Assembly (NCBI GenBank): GCA_963666575.2 | Contig: CAXXYG010000027.1 | Location: forward strand, 124,001-188,000 | Direction of reading: 5' to 3' | Origin: JABMQB01 sp963666575 | Lineage (GTDB): Bacteria; Bacteroidota; Bacteroidia; Bacteroidales; Prolixibacteraceae | DNA: 64,000 nt | Part shown: one piece after another, positions 45,332 through 53,838 of the stretch | Layout of the letters: each line of letters begins with the position of its first letter | Position numbering within the stretch: position 1 is the stretch's first letter | Notes under the pieces: generated by a model | Database searches by the model: none | Seen by the model: only the letters and a program-made list of their open reading frames with translations | What the model was told of the DNA's origin: nothing | Made by a program: the position numbers and the translations under genes

Positions 45332-46434
45332 ACTCAACTATTTGTATCAACGATATTACTTCCTATTTAGAATCAATTGCCCCTCTTACTTATCAGGAAT
45401 CGTATGATAACTCAGGATTGCAAATTGGATTTCCTGCTGAAACGGTTCAATCGGTTTTAATTACACTCGATGTAACCGAAGAAATTGTAGATGAAGCAAT
45501 AAAAAAAGGAGCCAATTTAATTGTGGCACACCATCCTTTAATTTTTTCAGGAATAAAAAAACTAACCGGGCAAAATTTCATTGAACGGACCATTCAAAAA
45601 GCCATTAAAAACGATATCGCAATTTATGCTGCTCATACAAATTTAGACAGTATTACTGGTGGTGTAAATTCAAAAATCTGCGAAAAATTAAACCTTCAGG
45701 AGTGTAAAATACTTCAACCTACTTCCGATATCCTGCACAAACTGGTGACTTTTATACCTACAAGCCATATTAACCAAGTTCAGGAAGCTATTTTTAAAGC
45801 CGGAGCCGGGCAAATAGGGAATTACGATTTTTGTGGTTTTTCGGCTGAAGGCAACGGAAGTTTCAGAGGAGGAGAAAATTCAAATCCATTTGTTGGGGAA
45901 AAAGGCACTGTGCATACTGAGAAAGAAATCCGTTTCGAAACAATATTTCCGAAGCATTTACAAAACATTGTTGTTAATGCACTCATTTCAGCCCACCCCT
46001 ACGAAGAAGTAGCATACGATATTTATCCTTTAAATAACATTCACCAAAAAATAGGTATTGGTATGGTGGGCCAGTTAGAAAAACCGGTTGACGAAATACA
46101 ATTCCTCGAAACACTAAAATCTACTTTTAATTGCCAAGGAATAAAACATACCAAATTACTGGGCAAAAAAATCAATAAAGTCGCAGTCTGTGGCGGATCC
46201 GGTTCATTCTTACTTAAAAATGCTTTGGCATCGAAAGCAGATATTTTTGTTACCGGAGATTTTAAATACCACCAGTTTTTTGATGCCGAAGAAAAAATTG
46301 TTATCGCCGATATTGGGCATTATGAAAGCGAACAATTTACTAAAGAGCTTTTTTATGAATTACTTACAAAAAAATTCCCTAAATTTGCAGTCCATTTATC
46401 GGAAATAAATACAAACCCGGTAAATTATTACTGA
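45328..46434 (+). CDS. Nif3-like dinuclear metal-centre protein
   Basis: This 368-residue protein has the long Nif3 form: two NIF3 halves separated by a PII/CutA-like insert (about 125-225). Metal-site motifs are LIVAHHPLIFSG (about 65-76), YAAHTNLD (about 98-105), and near the end ADIGHYESEQF. The family forms hexamers or larger rings and has no settled reaction; it is often called a GTP cyclohydrolase-like protein. It overlaps merR by 4 bp and is followed by the zinc-ribbon gene. Confidence 0.92.
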   Translation: MNSTICINDITSYLESIAPLTYQESYDNSGLQIGFPAETVQSVLITLDVTEEIVDEAIKKGANLIVAHHPLIFSGIKKLTGQNFIERTIQKAIKNDIAIYAAHTNLDSITGGVNSKICEKLNLQECKILQPTSDILHKLVTFIPTSHINQVQEAIFKAGAGQIGNYDFCGFSAEGNGSFRGGENSNPFVGEKGTVHTEKEIRFETIFPKHLQNIVVNALISAHPYEEVAYDIYPLNNIHQKIGIGMVGQLEKPVDEIQFLETLKSTFNCQGIKHTKLLGKKINKVAVCGGSGSFLLKNALASKADIFVTGDFKYHQFFDAEEKIVIADIGHYESEQFTKELFYELLTKKFPKFAVHLSEINTNPVNYY

Positions 46435-46471
46435 TTTTTCAAACAGGTTTGACAATTAACTATTTAAGGAT

Positions 46472-47245
46472 ATGAATAAACAGTATTCAAGAACAGAAGA
46501 AAAAGACATTTCAGTTGAAGAAAAACTTCGGGCGTTGTACGAGCTACAAACCGTAGTTTCGGAGGGTGATAAAATTAAGATTCTTCGCGGAGAACTACCA
46601 TTGGAAGTTCAGGATTTAGAAGATGAAATTACCGGTTTAAAAACCAGGCTCACAAATTTCGATGAAGAAATTAAAGAACTGGATACTTCAATTAATAATA
46701 AAAAGAATGCCATTAAAGAATCACAGGCATTAATCGTTAAGTATACCGAACAGCAAAATAATGTCAGGAACAACCGTGAGTTTGATTCCCTTTCAAAAGA
46801 AATAGAATTCCAAAATCTTGAAATTCAACTTTCAGAAAAACGGATAAAAGAATTTACCGCTGAAATGGAAGATAAAAAACAGATGACTAGCGAAGCTGCT
46901 GTCAACCTTAAAGAACGGACAGAAGATCTTGACAGGAAAAAAATGGAGTTGGAAGAAATTACCACCGAAACAAAAATTGAAGAAGAAAAACTAAAATCAA
47001 AATCGGATAAAATTGAGATTTTTATCGATCCACGGCTTTTAACAGCCTTTAAACGTATCCGTAAAAATGCACGTAACGGGTTAGCGGTAGTTACTATTCA
47101 GCGTGACGCATGTGGAGGTTGTTTTAACAAAATCCCACCACAAAGGCAACTTGATATTGCCAGCCGTAAAAAAATCATTGTATGTGAATATTGTGGACGT
47201 ATTTTGGTTGATGATAATATTGGCGAAGCACTTGTTGAAAACTAA
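46472..47245 (+). CDS. coiled-coil protein with C4 zinc ribbon
   Basis: This 257-residue cytoplasmic protein has a long helical coiled coil (about 10-185) and a C-terminal zinc ribbon whose ligands are C-x2-C (DACGGCF) and C-x2-C (VCEYCGR). It matches the zf-RING_7/CdsZ-like family, thought to bind nucleic acid or ribosomes. It follows the Nif3-like gene by 37 bp, a pairing conserved in many bacteria, and a strong terminator ends the operon after it. Confidence 0.9.
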   Translation: MNKQYSRTEEKDISVEEKLRALYELQTVVSEGDKIKILRGELPLEVQDLEDEITGLKTRLTNFDEEIKELDTSINNKKNAIKESQALIVKYTEQQNNVRNNREFDSLSKEIEFQNLEIQLSEKRIKEFTAEMEDKKQMTSEAAVNLKERTEDLDRKKMELEEITTETKIEEEKLKSKSDKIEIFIDPRLLTAFKRIRKNARNGLAVVTIQRDACGGCFNKIPPQRQLDIASRKKIIVCEYCGRILVDDNIGEALVEN

Positions 47246-47268
47246 ATAATAGTTTATTATACATCAAA

Positions 47269-47301
47269 ATGCACTACATTTAATTATAGTGCATTTTTTT
47301 T
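47269..47301 (+). terminator. terminator of the M23-merR-nif3-zinc ribbon operon
   Basis: ATGCACTA pairs with TAGTGCAT around a 10-base loop, followed by eight T. Confidence 0.85.
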
Positions 47302-47321
47302 ATCCCTAAAAATTAAAAGTT

Positions 47322-48191
47322 ATGTATAAAATATTTTTTGCATTTTTGTTGATCACAACCACCATTATTGTATTTGCTCAAGAACCAACAGACACCATTA
47401 AATATTGGAAAACCGATGGAAACATCTCACTTAATTTTAGCGAAGCATCTTTTTCAAACTGGGTAGGAGGCGGAAAAAATTCTGTTTCGGGAGTCGGCTT
47501 ATTTTTATATAATGTATCTTACACAAAGGATAAGAATAACTGGGAAAATACAATAAACCTGGGTTACGGACTGTTAAAAGAAGGCAAAGACGACCTGGTA
47601 AAGTCGGAAGATAAATTTGAATTTAATTCAAAATACGGGTATCAAACCAACCACAAAAAATGGTTTTATTCAGCAATGTTCAATTTTCGCACTCAGTTTG
47701 CCGATGGATTGTTGCCTGAAACACAAGAAAAAATATCGGGACTATTGGCACCAGCTTATTTGTCGTTTGCACTGGGACTAGATTATAGCCCTTCTGAAAA
47801 ATTTTCAATCTTATTTTCTCCTATTTCAGGGAAAACCACAATAATTAATAAATCTGGAATTGACGAAACAGCTTATGGACTTGAAGAAGGAAAAAAGACA
47901 AGGCACGAATTTGGATTATCTCTAAAGAATGAATTAAAAACAGAACTGGTTAAAAATGTTGTGTTGATATCAAAACTCAGCCTGTTTTCAAATTATCTTG
48001 ACAATCCACAATACATCGATGTTAACTGGGATTTGATTGTAAACATGAAAATCAACGATTTTTTATCAGCCAATTTAATATCGAATCTAATTTATGATCA
48101 CGATATACTAATTCCTCAGGATGATGGTTCTGAGAGCCGTAAAATTCAATTAAAACAATTGTTTGGAGTTGGGCTTAGTTATAAATTTTAA
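47322..48191 (+). CDS. DUF3078 outer-membrane beta-barrel-like protein
   Basis: This 289-residue exported protein has a signal peptide ending IVFAQ. DUF3078 features are YWKTDGNISLNFSEASFSNWVGGGKNS followed by alternating amphipathic strands, ending GVGLSYKF with a terminal aromatic as in outer-membrane barrels (quoted in parts: WKTDGNISLNF, SNWVGGGKNS). The function of the family is unknown. It is a single gene between a strong terminator upstream and a bidirectional terminator downstream. Confidence 0.85.
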   Translation: MYKIFFAFLLITTTIIVFAQEPTDTIKYWKTDGNISLNFSEASFSNWVGGGKNSVSGVGLFLYNVSYTKDKNNWENTINLGYGLLKEGKDDLVKSEDKFEFNSKYGYQTNHKKWFYSAMFNFRTQFADGLLPETQEKISGLLAPAYLSFALGLDYSPSEKFSILFSPISGKTTIINKSGIDETAYGLEEGKKTRHEFGLSLKNELKTELVKNVVLISKLSLFSNYLDNPQYIDVNWDLIVNMKINDFLSANLISNLIYDHDILIPQDDGSESRKIQLKQLFGVGLSYKF

Positions 48192-48192
48192 G

Positions 48193-48236
48193 AATAAACC
48201 TGCCGATCCATAATAGTTAGGATTGGCAGGTTTATT
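48193..48236. terminator. bidirectional terminator between DUF3078 and TPM genes
   Basis: A 17-bp stem (48193-48209 with 48220-48236, one G-U) has a 10-base loop with A/T runs on both flanks. It serves both convergent genes. Confidence 0.9.
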
Positions 48237-48239
48237 TTT

Positions 48240-49034
48240 CTACCAGCTACCTCCGGCACCACCACCGCCAAATCCGCCGCCACCAAAACCGCCAAAACTT
48301 CCGCCACCCGACGAAAAGTTACCAAACGATCCCGAATGAGAACTTCTACCTGACCCCATCATTCCTAATAGCAACCAAAAAGGCAAACTTTTACCTGCAG
48401 AATACGACCGGCCTTTACGTCCACTAAAAATTGGAATAATTATAAAAATTATTATAAAAATCAAAATACCAAAACCGGTACCATCATTTTTCTTTCCGGT
48501 AGTTTGATGGTATTCAGACGCTGTATATTCTCCCCTTGTTAAATCTTCTATAACCTGAATTCCATTTATTAAACCCGCGTAATAATCATTCCTTTTAAAG
48601 TCAGGGATCATTTCTTTATCCACGATATCGCGGTTGGCAATGGCATCAGGAATTAAGTGTTCAACACCATAACCTGTTGCGACAAACACTTCACCTTTTT
48701 CACTGAGCGTTTTTGGTTTTAATACTATTACAACTCCATTATTGTCCTTTTTTTGACCCACTCCCCACTTTTCACCCAGCTTAAATGCAAAATCAGAAAT
48801 ATCATTTCCTTCGAGGCTTTTAACCGTTACAATCACTATCTGCGTTGAGGTTTCATTAGCAAATTGCACCAACTCTCCTTCAAGCCGCGACACCTGATTT
48901 TTTGTTAAAATACCAGCAAAATCATTCACTAATTTTGGTGGATTAGGCTGTTCAGGAATATCTTGGGCGAAAGCCCCAATTAATCCAAATATTATAAGTA
49001 ACAGTGTAGCGAAAATTCTTTTTATATCCTTCAT
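48240..49034 (-). CDS. TPM-domain protein with Gly-rich tail (YgcG-like)
   Basis: This 264-residue protein has a signal peptide to about residue 23 and a TPM/Psb32 domain (about 35-165) with LVNDFAGILTKNQ and NNGVVIVLKPK. A transmembrane helix lies at about 188-204, and the tail is rich in Gly, Ser and Phe (SGGGSFGGFGGGGFGGGG). TPM domains occur in photosystem repair and membrane-stress proteins. It is last in the lemA-TPM-TPM operon, 3 bp after the second gene. Confidence 0.9.
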   Translation of the reverse strand: MKDIKRIFATLLLIIFGLIGAFAQDIPEQPNPPKLVNDFAGILTKNQVSRLEGELVQFANETSTQIVIVTVKSLEGNDISDFAFKLGEKWGVGQKKDNNGVVIVLKPKTLSEKGEVFVATGYGVEHLIPDAIANRDIVDKEMIPDFKRNDYYAGLINGIQVIEDLTRGEYTASEYHQTTGKKNDGTGFGILIFIIIFIIIPIFSGRKGRSYSAGKSLPFWLLLGMMGSGRSSHSGSFGNFSSGGGSFGGFGGGGFGGGGAGGSW

Positions 49035-49037
49035 AAT

Positions 49038-49478
49038 TTATTTCTCCCCAAATGAAATTTCATCATCTAATTCGTTTACATCATCTTTTTGATAAGGGAA
49101 ATGAGCTTTAAGTTGTTCCCCGGCCCTAATAATACCATTGGCAAGTCCTTCAGCAATTTCCCCTTTTTTAAGATGATCAATAACAATCGTTTTTGTTTCA
49201 TCCCAAAAATCAACCGGTACTTTTGAATTAATACCGGCATCTCCTAAAATTCCAAATTTATGGTCATCGACTGCAAGATAAAATAAAACACCGTTGCGTA
49301 ATTGTGTTTTGTGCATTCCTAATTTTTCAAAAATATAGGCTGCCCTATCGAGTACATCAGCCTTGCATTTATTTTCAATGTGAACCCTGATTTCACCCGA
49401 AGTATTTAGCTCCGCCATTTTTACAGCATTGGTAATCTGCAACTTCTCCGATTTTGAGAATTTTTTTTCAACCGACAT
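49038..49478 (-). CDS. TPM-domain protein, soluble
   Basis: This 146-residue protein is a lone TPM domain without signal peptide. Markers are AELNTSGEIRVHIENK, RNGVLFYLAVDDHKFGILGD and the end NGIIRAGEQLKAHFP. It probably faces the cytoplasm. It sits 11 bp after lemA and 3 bp before the larger TPM gene, so all three are likely made together. Confidence 0.88.
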   Translation of the reverse strand: MSVEKKFSKSEKLQITNAVKMAELNTSGEIRVHIENKCKADVLDRAAYIFEKLGMHKTQLRNGVLFYLAVDDHKFGILGDAGINSKVPVDFWDETKTIVIDHLKKGEIAEGLANGIIRAGEQLKAHFPYQKDDVNELDDEISFGEK

Positions 49479-49489
49479 ATTTTTTTCTT

Positions 49490-50092
49490 TTAAAATTGAA
49501 CTTCTGGTGCCTTTTCTGCTCCTTTTTCTGCTTCGAAATAAGCTCTTTTTTCAAATCCAAAAATATTGGCATAAATGTTTTTGGGGAATGTACGGATATA
49601 TGTATTAAATGACTGGGCACTTTGGTTAAATTTTCTCCTTTCAACAGCAATTCTATTTTCTGTTCCTTCGAGTTGCGCTTGCAAATCCAAAAAACCCTGA
49701 TTAGCTTTTAATTCAGGATACCGCTCAACAACTACCATCAACTTGCTCAATGCCGAACTTAAACCGGTTTGTGCTGCCTGAAACTGTTGCAACGACTGGG
49801 CATTCATATTGCCAGGATTAATATTTACAGATGTTGCTTTTGCCCTTGCCTCAATAACACCTTCAAGTGTTTCTTTTTCATGTGTAGCATACCCTTTAAC
49901 AGTATTCACCAAATTCGGAATTAAATCAGCACGGCGCTGATAAACATTCTCAACTTGCGCCCAATCGGCATTAACAGCTTCATCCATCGAAACCATGCTA
50001 TTATATGAACTTTTGGAAGATAATGCAACGGAACCTATGATCCCTATTATAATGACACCAATAACAATTAAGACAATCCAGATTTTTTTCAT
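49490..50092 (-). CDS. LemA-family protein
   Basis: This 200-residue protein has a single N-terminal transmembrane helix (about 3-25) followed by the all-helical LemA domain. Signature stretches are NADWAQVENVYQRRADLIPNLV (in parts: QVENVYQRRADLIPNL), LSKLMVVVERYPELKAN and RIAVERRKFNQ. LemA proteins are membrane-linked and of unknown activity. It leads a three-gene operon with two TPM proteins, a common arrangement. Confidence 0.95.
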   Translation of the reverse strand: MKKIWIVLIVIGVIIIGIIGSVALSSKSSYNSMVSMDEAVNADWAQVENVYQRRADLIPNLVNTVKGYATHEKETLEGVIEARAKATSVNINPGNMNAQSLQQFQAAQTGLSSALSKLMVVVERYPELKANQGFLDLQAQLEGTENRIAVERRKFNQSAQSFNTYIRTFPKNIYANIFGFEKRAYFEAEKGAEKAPEVQF

Positions 50093-50226
50093 GTTTATTT
50101 ATTTCTAAATTTTATATAATTACCAAATGTTGTAAAACTAATTCAATTATTTTTATGTTTTTCGGGGAATGACGAAATTTTACCGTTTATTAACCAGGTT
50201 CATAAGGTAAATAAAATACATATACA

Positions 50227-52227
50227 ATGGAAGACAAAATATTTAAGATCGCCATTTCAGAAGGCATCCCGGAGGAATTGCCTCCAAAACAACTATATAC
50301 AAACACTGTCAATCATGCGCCTAAACGTAAAAATATTCTTTCGGCGAACGAAAAAAAATTGGCGATTAAAAATGCATTAAGGTATTTCCCACAAAAATTC
50401 CATGGCACCCTTGCTCCTGAATTTTTAGATGAATTAACTACATACGGCCGAATTTACATGTACCGTTTTATGCCTACCTATAAAATGGAAGCACGCCCCA
50501 TCAATTCTTATCCTGCCAAATCAAAACAGGCTGCTTCAATAATGTTGATGATCCAAAATAACCTGGACCCCAATGTGGCACAACACCCCCATGAATTAAT
50601 TACCTATGGGGGTAACGGTGCCGTTTTTCAGAATTGGGCACAATACAGGCTAACCATGAAATACCTTTCAGAAATGACCGATGACCAAACATTGGTGATG
50701 TATTCGGGCCATCCAATGGGATTATTCCCTTCACATAAAAGTGCCCCGCGTGTGGTTATTACAAATGGAATGATGATTCCCAATTATTCGGGAAAAGATG
50801 ATTATGAAAAATTTAATGCCTTAGGAGTTACGCAATACGGACAAATGACCGCCGGCTCATATATGTACATTGGACCACAGGGGATTGTTCATGGAACCAC
50901 AATTACAGTTTTAAATGCCGAACGGCTACACACAAAAAATAAAAATGGAGGTACGATATTTATTTCATCAGGATTGGGAGGTATGTCGGGTGCTCAACCA
51001 AAAGCAGCAGTAATTGCCGGAATGGTTGGAGTGGTTGCCGAAATAAACCCCAAAGCTGTTAAAACCCGATTTGAACAAGGCTGGGTGGATGAAGTATATA
51101 CAAACCTCGACAAACTTATTGTTCGGATGGTAATTGCCCGCAAAAAAAATAAAGCAGTTTCACTGGCTTATGAGGGTAATATTATTGACTTATGGGAAAA
51201 ACTGGCTACTGAAAATATTAAAATAGAACTTGGTTCAGATCAAACATCGTTGCACAATCCATTTGCCGGTGGTTATTACCCTGCTGGTTTATCGTTTGAA
51301 GAATCAAACAAAATGATGGTGGAAAATCCTGAATTGTTTCAAGAAAAGGTTTACGAATCACTTCGCAGGCATATTGTTGCCATTAATAAAATGACACAAA
51401 ATGGCATGTACTTCTGGGATTATGGAAATGCCTTTTTATTGGAAGCAGGAAGGGCAAACGCTGATGTTTTTGCGCCTGATGGAAAATTTAAATATCCTTC
51501 GTACATACAAGACATTATGGGTCCCCTATTTTTTGACTATGGATTTGGCCCTTTCCGATGGGTATGTACTTCAGGAAAAAAAGAAGATCTGAAAAAAACT
51601 GATGCGATTGCTGCTGAAGTGCTCCAGGAACAAAAACTTTCGGCTCCTGATGAAATCAAACACCAAATAAACGATAATATTAAATGGATTACAGAAGCTG
51701 GAGCTAACAATTTGGTTGTCGGTTCACAAGCCCGTATTTTATACGCCGACTGCGAAGGACGAACCAACATTGCATTAGCTTTTAATAAAGCCATACACGA
51801 AGGAATTATTTCAGCACCTATTGTACTGGGCCGCGACCACCACGATGTGTCAGGAACCGACTCACCCTACCGCGAAACTTCCAATATTTACGATGGCTCG
51901 GCATTTACAGCCGACATGGCTGTGCAAAACTTTGTTGGAGACAGCTTCAGGGGTGCCACATGGGTGTCGTTACACAATGGTGGCGGTGTTGGCTGGGGCG
52001 AAGTTATAAACGGCGGATTTGGCTTAACAATCGATGGCAGCCCTGAAGCAGAAGAAAAAATAAAATCAATGTTACACTGGGATGTTAACAATGGTATTAG
52101 CCGCCGTAGCTGGGCACAAAACGAACCCGCTGAATTTGCCATCAAACAAGCCATGAAAAATAATCCAAAACTTAAAGTGACTTTGCCAAATCATGCGGAT
52201 GAAGATTTATTAGATAAGTTGTTTTAA
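50227..52227 (+). CDS. hutU: urocanate hydratase
   Basis: This 666-residue protein is of the long urocanase type found in Bacteroidota (about 660-675 residues). Features are ITYGGNGAVFQNWAQ (about 120-135), MYSGHPMGLFPSH, the NAD-binding segment ISSGLGGMSGAQPKAA (about 243-258) and WDYGNAFLLEAGRA. It adds water to urocanate in histidine breakdown, using tightly bound NAD. No hutH, hutI or ftcD gene is next to it; its neighbours are the lemA operon (divergent) and a palindrome-rich gap. It appears to be complete. Confidence 0.96.
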   Translation: MEDKIFKIAISEGIPEELPPKQLYTNTVNHAPKRKNILSANEKKLAIKNALRYFPQKFHGTLAPEFLDELTTYGRIYMYRFMPTYKMEARPINSYPAKSKQAASIMLMIQNNLDPNVAQHPHELITYGGNGAVFQNWAQYRLTMKYLSEMTDDQTLVMYSGHPMGLFPSHKSAPRVVITNGMMIPNYSGKDDYEKFNALGVTQYGQMTAGSYMYIGPQGIVHGTTITVLNAERLHTKNKNGGTIFISSGLGGMSGAQPKAAVIAGMVGVVAEINPKAVKTRFEQGWVDEVYTNLDKLIVRMVIARKKNKAVSLAYEGNIIDLWEKLATENIKIELGSDQTSLHNPFAGGYYPAGLSFEESNKMMVENPELFQEKVYESLRRHIVAINKMTQNGMYFWDYGNAFLLEAGRANADVFAPDGKFKYPSYIQDIMGPLFFDYGFGPFRWVCTSGKKEDLKKTDAIAAEVLQEQKLSAPDEIKHQINDNIKWITEAGANNLVVGSQARILYADCEGRTNIALAFNKAIHEGIISAPIVLGRDHHDVSGTDSPYRETSNIYDGSAFTADMAVQNFVGDSFRGATWVSLHNGGGVGWGEVINGGFGLTIDGSPEAEEKIKSMLHWDVNNGISRRSWAQNEPAEFAIKQAMKNNPKLKVTLPNHADEDLLDKLF

Positions 52228-52273
52228 GTTTTATCAATTTATTTAAACATCATAAAATACGGTCGGCTTATCT

Positions 52274-52295
52274 CCCTCTCGTTTGCAACGAGGGG
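52274..52295. repeat. REP-like palindrome 1
   Basis: CTCGTT (52278-52283) pairs with AACGAG (52287-52292) around TGC, extended by CCC/GGG with one bulge. It resembles the second palindrome 95 bp downstream. Confidence 0.6.
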
Positions 52296-52390
52296 TAAAT
52301 GGATTTGAGTTTTAACTCACTTAAAAAAAATCAAATGGTTGTAAAATGATGATGCGGCAATAATTGCCGTTACAAACGACAAACAGCTAA

Positions 52391-52411
52391 CCCCTCTTTG
52401 CAAACGAGGGG
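52391..52411. repeat. REP-like palindrome 2
   Basis: CCCCTC (52391-52396) pairs with GAGGGG (52406-52411) around TTTGCAAAC, with flanking TAA/TTA extending the stem loosely. It shares its CCCCTC, TTTGCAA and GAGGGG parts with palindrome 1. Confidence 0.6.
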
Positions 52412-52424
52412 TAGTTAGGCTAAA

Positions 52425-52509
52425 GATGACATCTTTTATCTCACTAAAGTACCCTTCCGGCAAAGATAGTTTCTTTAAATCAACATAAATACCAGATAAA
52501 GATGTCATC
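52425..52509. repeat. spaced inverted repeat, 16-17 bp arms
   Basis: Arm 52425-52441 (GATGACATCTTTTATCT) and arm 52494-52509 are complementary apart from one extra base. About 52 bp lie between them. It could be the ends of a small non-autonomous element or a long hairpin. Confidence 0.6.
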
Positions 52510-52648
52510 CTATTTTCGCTCTTTACCTAGAGGTTTCATGCAACATAAAACCCCTAAAGGAGCTACTTGACTTAACACTAGTTTAAACTGATGATGAAGT
52601 GATTTTACAAATGGCGAAGTGGTTTTAAGGATTTCCGAGGTAAGAAAA

Positions 52649-52981
52649 TTATAAAAATAGCATAGAATATGGCCGGCTCACATCATTTTTTAATTCGTCG
52701 ATACCAAAACTCCGGCTTTTGCGAATGTATTCGCGCCCTTCGAAATAAACAACAATAGTTGGCACAGCAAAAATACGGTTTTGAGCGGCAATTTCAGGGA
52801 TATGATTGGTTTCGATATAAACCAGTTTTACCGCCGGAAATTCTTCTTTAAAAAGTTCAGCAACCTTCGGTTTTAAAACTTTACACACATTACATTCGGT
52901 GGTTGAAAAATAAGCAAGTACTGCTTCGTTCTCCTGAACAAAACGGTCAAATTCTTCTCTATTTTTTACAGATTGAAACAT
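52649..52981 (-). CDS. thioredoxin-like protein
   Basis: This 110-residue single-domain thioredoxin fold has the redox motif ECNVCKVL (C-x2-C, about residues 30-33) in place of WCGPC, and the cis-Pro in FAVPTIVVYFEGRE. There is no signal peptide, so it is cytoplasmic. It could reduce disulphides or act as a small thiol carrier. It lies 3 bp after the CoA-binding gene, as the last gene of an ispF-led group. Confidence 0.9.
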   Translation of the reverse strand: MFQSVKNREEFDRFVQENEAVLAYFSTTECNVCKVLKPKVAELFKEEFPAVKLVYIETNHIPEIAAQNRIFAVPTIVVYFEGREYIRKSRSFGIDELKNDVSRPYSMLFL

Positions 52982-52984
52982 GCT

Positions 52985-53353
52985 TTAAAATTGATCGGTT
53001 GAAAGCATTACCAAAGTACAAGCCACTTCCACATGAATACCTTGTACTCTCAACCTGGTTTCAAATTCCGGATTTTCGGTACCCGGATTAAAAATCACCC
53101 GCTGTGGTTTTAATCCTTCAATATATTCAAACAAATCAGTTTGATTTTTGGGGCCCACATACAAAGTTATTGTATGAATACCTGTAAAATTTTCTTTATG
53201 TGTATTAATTGGCACATCTGAGACTGTCCCAGCCCTCAAACCATAAGCAAAAACAGGATGTCCATGATTACGTAATGCATTTATGGCTAAAAATGAATAC
53301 CTCGAAGGATTTGTACTCGCCCCAATAACCAAAGTTGTTTTTAAATCTGCCAT
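52985..53353 (-). CDS. CoA-binding domain protein (YccU-like)
   Basis: This 122-residue single Rossmann-like CoA_binding_2 domain starts TLVIGASTNPSRYSFLAIN. It continues with GHPVFAYGLRAG and ends with a Glu-Val-Ala-Cys-Thr segment (VEVACTLVML) that is typical of the family. Function is unknown; such proteins bind CoA or nucleotides. Its ATG shares one base with the ispF stop (TGATG), so the two are translationally coupled. Confidence 0.9.
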   Translation of the reverse strand: MADLKTTLVIGASTNPSRYSFLAINALRNHGHPVFAYGLRAGTVSDVPINTHKENFTGIHTITLYVGPKNQTDLFEYIEGLKPQRVIFNPGTENPEFETRLRVQGIHVEVACTLVMLSTDQF

Positions 53354-53835
53354 CAGCTAATTTTTTTTATCAATACTATGGCATGGGCTGAAATTCCTTC
53401 CTCGCGGCCCACAAAACCTAACTTCTCGGTAGTTGTAGCTTTTACTGAAATATTGTCAACTGCAATACCCATAATGCTGGCTAAAACTGCTCTCATTTCA
53501 GAAATAAAAGGTTTTAACTTGGGCTGTTGAGCACAAACAGTTGAATCAACATTACCTACTTGATACCCCTTTTCAAATAAAAGTCCCACTGTTTTTTTCA
53601 GAAGGACTTTACTATCAATATTTTTAAAATCGGCAGAAGTATCGGGAAAATGGGTTCCAATATCACCCAAAGCAGCAGCGCCTAATATGGCGTCACAAAT
53701 AGCATGAATCAGAACATCACCATCGGAATGAGCCACGGTTCCCAAGTCATGGGGAATTAAAATGCCTCCTAACCACAAACTTTCACCTGCAGCCAATTGG
53801 TGAACATCGTACCCCTGGCCAATCCTGAAATTCAT
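53353..53835 (-). CDS. ispF: 2-C-methyl-D-erythritol 2,4-cyclodiphosphate synthase
   Basis: This 160-residue enzyme has the standard length. Metal and active-site motifs are GYDVHQL (D-x-H, about 8-14), AHSDGDVLIHAICDA (about 35-49), GDIGTHFPDT, and KATTTEKLGFVGREEGISAHA. It makes the cyclic diphosphate of the MEP isoprenoid pathway in the cytoplasm. It follows porV by 3 bp and overlaps the CoA-binding gene by one base. Confidence 0.97.
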   Translation of the reverse strand: MNFRIGQGYDVHQLAAGESLWLGGILIPHDLGTVAHSDGDVLIHAICDAILGAAALGDIGTHFPDTSADFKNIDSKVLLKKTVGLLFEKGYQVGNVDSTVCAQQPKLKPFISEMRAVLASIMGIAVDNISVKATTTEKLGFVGREEGISAHAIVLIKKIS

Positions 53836-53838
53836 AAT

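Larger units (their letters stand above)
52228..52648. other. 421-bp gap with palindromes and an inverted repeat, no gene
   Basis: No gene was found; a 63-codon frame on the minus strand is made of repeat sequence. The gap carries two CCCCTC/GAGGGG palindromes and one spaced inverted repeat, listed separately. The rest to 52648 is featureless AT-rich DNA. Confidence 0.6.

Noticed and set aside
52317..52508. 63-codon frame downstream of hutU (minus strand)
   Set aside because: Its start lies in an inverted-repeat arm and its coding run crosses a palindrome. It is repeat DNA, not a gene.
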